Positions 60,361-64,000 of a DNA stretch of 64,000 nt are shown here, piece after piece. The stretch is from Patella vulgata (Eukaryota > Mollusca > Gastropoda > Patellidae), in the NCBI RefSeq assembly GCF_932274485.2, contig NC_065886.2, forward strand, positions 46,115,501-46,179,500, given 5' to 3'. The notes beneath the pieces were generated by a model. The model made no database searches, was not told the origin of the DNA, and was given only the letters and a program-made list of their open reading frames with translations. Numbering within the stretch: the first letter of the stretch is position 1; the number at the start of each line of letters is the position of its first letter. Both the position numbers and the translations under genes were made by a program.

Positions 60361-60812
60361 TTAAAGGAGCTAAGTCGCTAAAGTAATATGAATGTATATA
60401 AATTGATTTACATTCAATCGTTTCTTTTTAACTGTAATTTCTAATCAGTTAGGTTCGGCGACACACGCCAGTATTCTCAGTCGAATTTCAATATCTAGCT
60501 TTTGGTTATTCAAGTCTACGCCGATAGTATTTATTGGGCATGCTCTCCAGATAAGAATATAGCGTCTCCATTGTGGAATATGCCTAGCCTCGTTTTTCGA
60601 GTCCCTTATTACAAATAGCGCTGAAACGCATTATGGTACACGATTCGTCTACCAATTGTAAAATGTTTATTTTGTTAAAAAAATTGGATATCAGAGGCCC
60701 ATCTTTTCCCGGTAAGACCACATCATCAATGTTGATTTAAACCGACAAATAAATCGTGTTTTCAATGTCGAAGATTTTGGATGATATTGAGTTAGAGACT
60801 AAGCTCCTTTAA
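60361..60812. mobile_element. TTAA MITE family P2, copy 2
   Basis: Ends TTAAAGGAGCTAAGTCG and GACTAAGCTCCTTTAA with TTAA on both edges, 452 bp, same internal blocks as 41580-42091. Confidence 0.85.
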
Positions 60813-61084
60813 ATAATGATTTCTCTTTACAGCATGGATTTCGACATGTTTTTTTTATATTAACACAAAGATCCACCATTTGCAACTGAATTCGCAGCAA
60901 CAAGAGCTGTTGATTAACTTAGTGGAAGAGGACCTGTGTTTGTACGCTAGTAAGTAAATGCCCGGTGTGGGAAAGTCGGCCATCGAGCGGGTCTAACGAA
61001 ATGATGGTGACTGAAGGACCATAGACATTCATTTTAGCACGCAGACCTGCTTCGTTGGGACCAGAAAAATAAATAAAACATAAA

Positions 61085-61397
61085 ACGAAATGAAATGAAA
61101 TGGGCTAATGAAGACGGGCATACGCCATACAGTGCTCTATGAGGGAAATTTTGCCCGGGCAGTTGCACTATGGCCTACTATAATACCGAAATCCAACTGA
61201 CAAGGGATCTTATACGTGCACGCCAATGTATCCGACCGACCGGACAGCTGTACTTGTCAGGCCCTCTGTCCTGCACCACTGACAAAGGGAAACCATGTCG
61301 GAAAATCCCGAAGAACTTTCTCGACCAATGCAGGGATCGAACACGCGACCTATAGGCTAGCGAGCCAGCGTCTTACCCACTTAGCCACTATGTCTCC
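61085..61397 (-). mobile_element. SINE B with 14-bp target duplication
   Basis: AAATAAAACATAAA at 61071-61084 and 61398-61411. Full tRNA-like head (GTGGCTAAGTGGGTAAGACG on the minus strand) and box B TGTTCGATCCCTGC. The 3' end is slightly shortened. Confidence 0.88.
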
Positions 61398-61449
61398 AAA
61401 TAAAACATAAACATTTATTATGATTGACAATCATTTATTGATGTACAAA

Positions 61450-61670
61450 ACATCAAGAATTATATACTTTTGTAGGTACAATGTTTCCTTATTTGGAGCA
61501 ATATAGTGCTGGCAAATTTATATAGAAAGAGACTAAGACAATAATCATACAATAATATCATAATTTTACTTTGTCATATCGTCGTCCTAATCCTGTCGTG
61601 ATATCCTGTTGTCGGCTTATGAAAAAGGCGAAGTTTTACTTGGCCACTATCAGCAACCATACTATTTTGC
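61450..61670. repeat. Diverged match to the TSPAN-2 upstream region
   Basis: AGAATTATATACTTTTGTAGG, GTACAATGTTTCCTTATTT and CATATCGTCGTCCTAATCCT align in order with 43765-44060. It may be the start of another duplicated unit or just a shared repeat. Confidence 0.45.
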
Positions 61671-61822
61671 ATTTCTATGTTTGGTCTCTATAATAAGAGT
61701 CTGGTTAAACGTGGCTTGACTTGACTTATCTTATTTCCAAGAACGTAATCATCTAGATGGTTAGTTGTTATCGCTTAAGATACATATTAGCTTGGGTTAC
61801 TATTTATGGAGATAATATATTA

Positions 61823-62220
61823 GGGACCTTTCGCATCGCTACGAAAACGAACACCAAAACGAGCATATGTTCTTTGACGTTTTCGTTTCGTATCCTCTAA
61901 CATACGATGGCGTTAATTTCCACTCCATGAACTTCTCGGTCAAGGCAAAGTTTTCAATCGATTTTTTGGCAGATGTACAACAAATCAAGCAGAATATTGC
62001 TTTTGAGCACATTCTGCGAACTTAACACAATCAACAATATACACAATCTCGAAAAATTGTGGAAAATTCAATATATGAAACAAGAAAAATATTCGTTTGC
62101 CTACCTATGTAAATCCAGCTCTATACGCGTAACTTTTTTCACTGGCCGAACACTCATTACGGATTGACGTCTCAAGTATACACAAATCGGTGACGTTTTC
62201 GTACCAATGCGAAAGGTCCC
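61823..62220. mobile_element. MITE with GGGACCTTTCGCAT ends
   Basis: GGGACCTTTCGCATCGCTAC and its inverse GTACCAATGCGAAAGGTCCC at the right, TA on both sides, extended by GAAAACG/CGTTTTC. 398 bp. The 64-codon ORF inside is not gene-like. Confidence 0.85.
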
Positions 62221-62254
62221 TAAATATCTTAATATATCTTCAGGAGATAATATT

Positions 62255-62258
<4 letters not shown>

Positions 62259-62292
<34 letters not shown>

Positions 62293-62547
62293 TGGGGTTT
62301 AAGGCACGTCCACTCATTTCGGGGCTAGAATAGGTTCAATTTTATTTCAATCATTCGCTTGCGCTTAGGGATCTTTAGCAGTGTGGGAGGGGGGGGGGGG
62401 CGAAGATCCGGAGAAAACCCACAAGGTTGGACCGGCGATCTTACTCCCTGTCATGTACAGCCGGGAATCGAAACCACGCCAGTTGACGCAATGACAGACG
62501 TTATGATTTAACGCGCACGCGCCAACCATTCGGCCATCCAATGCCCC
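62259..62547 (-). mobile_element. SINE A, full-length copy with 9-bp target duplication
   Basis: ATATTACAA at 62250-62258 and 62548-62556. On the minus strand the head is GGATGGCCGAATGGTTGGCG with box B GGTTTCGATTCCC, and the tail is (TC)n. A poly-G/C run interrupts the body near 62388. Confidence 0.87.
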
Positions 62548-62944
62548 ATATTACAACCAAGATTATCACTGACACCAGATATTGGTATTTTTGAAGCGAT
62601 GCACTTTGCCCGTTACCACTGATAAGATAAATAATTAATTAAACATGCATTATTTAAAGATGGGTTCCCAGAAAAGTATTTATCGGGTGGTTATTTCCAA
62701 TAAAAGTATAGCAATTTTGGTATATATGGAAAGTAGAGATATCAAATCTTACTAGAAAAATACTGGATTCCCCGAAAACACTCATGGAGCGTATACAGGA
62801 CAAAAAAGTAAGGGTTCCCCTAATCAACAGCCCGACGATTAGGAACTTCTGCACGCGTGATGTCAAAGGTCACAAGCGAACATTGAGCGCTTGATGTACA
62901 AGTTGATAAACTTTATGAAGAGTTAGACGTACAATACTTTCTGC

Positions 62945-64000
62945 GATAAAAATGACGGAAAAAGACGCGGGTAGTGGATCTGTTGATCCTGCTGGATTTA
63001 TCAGCATTCGACACCGTTGATAACGATATCCTCATGTCAAGATTAGAATGTGACTTTGGAATCCAAACTAATGCCCTGAAACTCATAGAATCTTATATAA
63101 AAGGTCGTAATCAAACTATTATAGTTAATGGTGTATCATCATCTAAAATGTCTTTAAATTGTGGTGTCCCACAGGGATCCGTGTTAGGACCGATTTTAAT
63201 AAGTCTATACACTTCTCCCCTTGGTGTAATCGTTGGGAAATATGGATTTCATTCCACCTATATGCTGACGATTCACAACTTTACATTTCTTTTAAACCTC
63301 AGCAGGATGACCACTTCCATATTTCAAAATCAATTTTGGAACAGTGCATATTAGAAATAAAGTGCTGGATGAGTCAAAACTTTCTCAAACTCAACGACGA
63401 TAAGACAGAATATTTGCTTATTGGATCGAACAAAAATTTAGAGAAATTGGATAACAACCTAAGTATTAAAGTGGGCGATAGTGTCATCTGTCCCTCTAAG
63501 TCGGCTCGGAACATTGGGGTAATTTTTGATTCTCACCTGTCAATGGAGAGTCATATAAATCATGTGTGTAAATTAGGATACTTTAATTTGCGAAATATTG
63601 GAAAACTGAAAACGAATGTGTGGTGCTTCTTATAGAGAACATATAACCCCAATCGTTTATAATTTACACTGGCTCCCGGTTCAATCTAGAATAACCTATA
63701 AAATTGTATTGTTAACTTTTAAATGTCTCAATGGTCTTGCCCCATCTTACTCATCCAATCTTTTAACTTTATATATTCACCATCCCGAACTTTACGTTCT
63801 TCTCAAGATCATTTTCTTTAAAAGGAGAAAAAAACAAACCTTGCCCCCTGAGGCAATGGTGCTTTTTCCATTTGTGCACCAAAATTATGGAATAAACTCC
63901 CACAACTTATACGCAGTTGAAATTCACTTCCTGTTTTTAAAACGAAACTCAAAACCCACCTATTTACTCTTGCTTTTACATAATTCTATTTTTACACTTT
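62945..64000 (+). mobile_element. CR1/L2-type LINE, 5'-truncated and cut by the window edge
   Basis: Reverse transcriptase from LLILLDLSAFDTVDNDIL (catalytic aspartate region) through ESYIKGRNQTIIVNG, CGVPQGSVLGPILISLY, YADDSQLYISF (YADD box, other frame), MSQNFLKLNDDKTEYLLIG and NIGVIFDSHLSMESHI. After the reverse transcriptase comes HITPIVYNLHWLPVQSRITY then KIVLLTFKCLNGLAPSY, diagnostic of CR1/L2-like LINEs. A frameshift near 63230-63260 and later ones break the frame. The element starts inside the reverse transcriptase and its 3' end lies beyond 64000. Confidence 0.88.

Noticed and set aside
61973-62167. 64-codon ORF as a gene
   Set aside because: It lies inside a MITE with inverted ends at 61823-62220.

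Overview
The window looks like a repeat-saturated, AT-rich metazoan genome. It has long introns with GT-AG splice sites, tRNA-derived SINEs, LINEs, Tc1/mariner and hAT relics and many MITEs. The mix suggests a lophotrochozoan, probably a mollusc, but no single feature proves this. There is no bacterial-style operon, no CRISPR array and no genuine tRNA or rRNA gene.

The only host genes I can support are two tandem, same-strand tetraspanin genes, which I assembled exon by exon. TSPAN-1 has seven exons between 14243 and 31909 (277 aa). TSPAN-2 has seven exons between 44669 and 55703 (278 aa). All introns are phase 0, and both proteins carry the CCG, PACC and GC cysteine pattern of a six-cysteine tetraspanin large loop. 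They are about 93% identical. Their introns align outside later insertions and share old LINE and SINE fragments, so this is a segmental tandem duplication. A diverged match to the DNA upstream of TSPAN-2 lies at 61450-61670 and may mark a third unit to the right.

Layout: 1-2220 is non-coding with a TTAA MITE and a foldback element. 2221-5815 is a 5'-truncated LINE. 6999-14227 is a 7.2 kb DNA element with CACTG termini and a TA duplication, inserted 15 bp before the TSPAN-1 start codon. The matching unoccupied site is preserved upstream of TSPAN-2. Intron 1 of TSPAN-1 (14324-26112) holds a 1 kb element with perfect 72-bp inverted ends, an unclassified ATT-bordered repeat, several MITEs and a wrecked gene of a multicopy uncharacterised family (20529-24200, minus). 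Introns 2-6 hold small repeats and a Tc1-like element.

32300-44600 lies between the genes. It contains a LINE tail, a broken Ty3/gypsy-like fossil (about 34430-37960, minus), two unidentified minus-strand ORFs, MITEs and nested SINEs. TSPAN-2 introns hold a second Tc1-like element and more SINEs and MITEs. 55704-64000 holds MITEs, a LINE fragment, an hAT MITE with a perfect 8-bp duplication, SINEs and, at the right edge, a CR1/L2-type LINE.

Two tRNA-derived SINE families (A and B here) recur throughout. Their heads and bodies differ but they share a 3' end, GGACGTTAAACCCCATTTC, followed by different microsatellite tails. This suggests they used the same LINE machinery.
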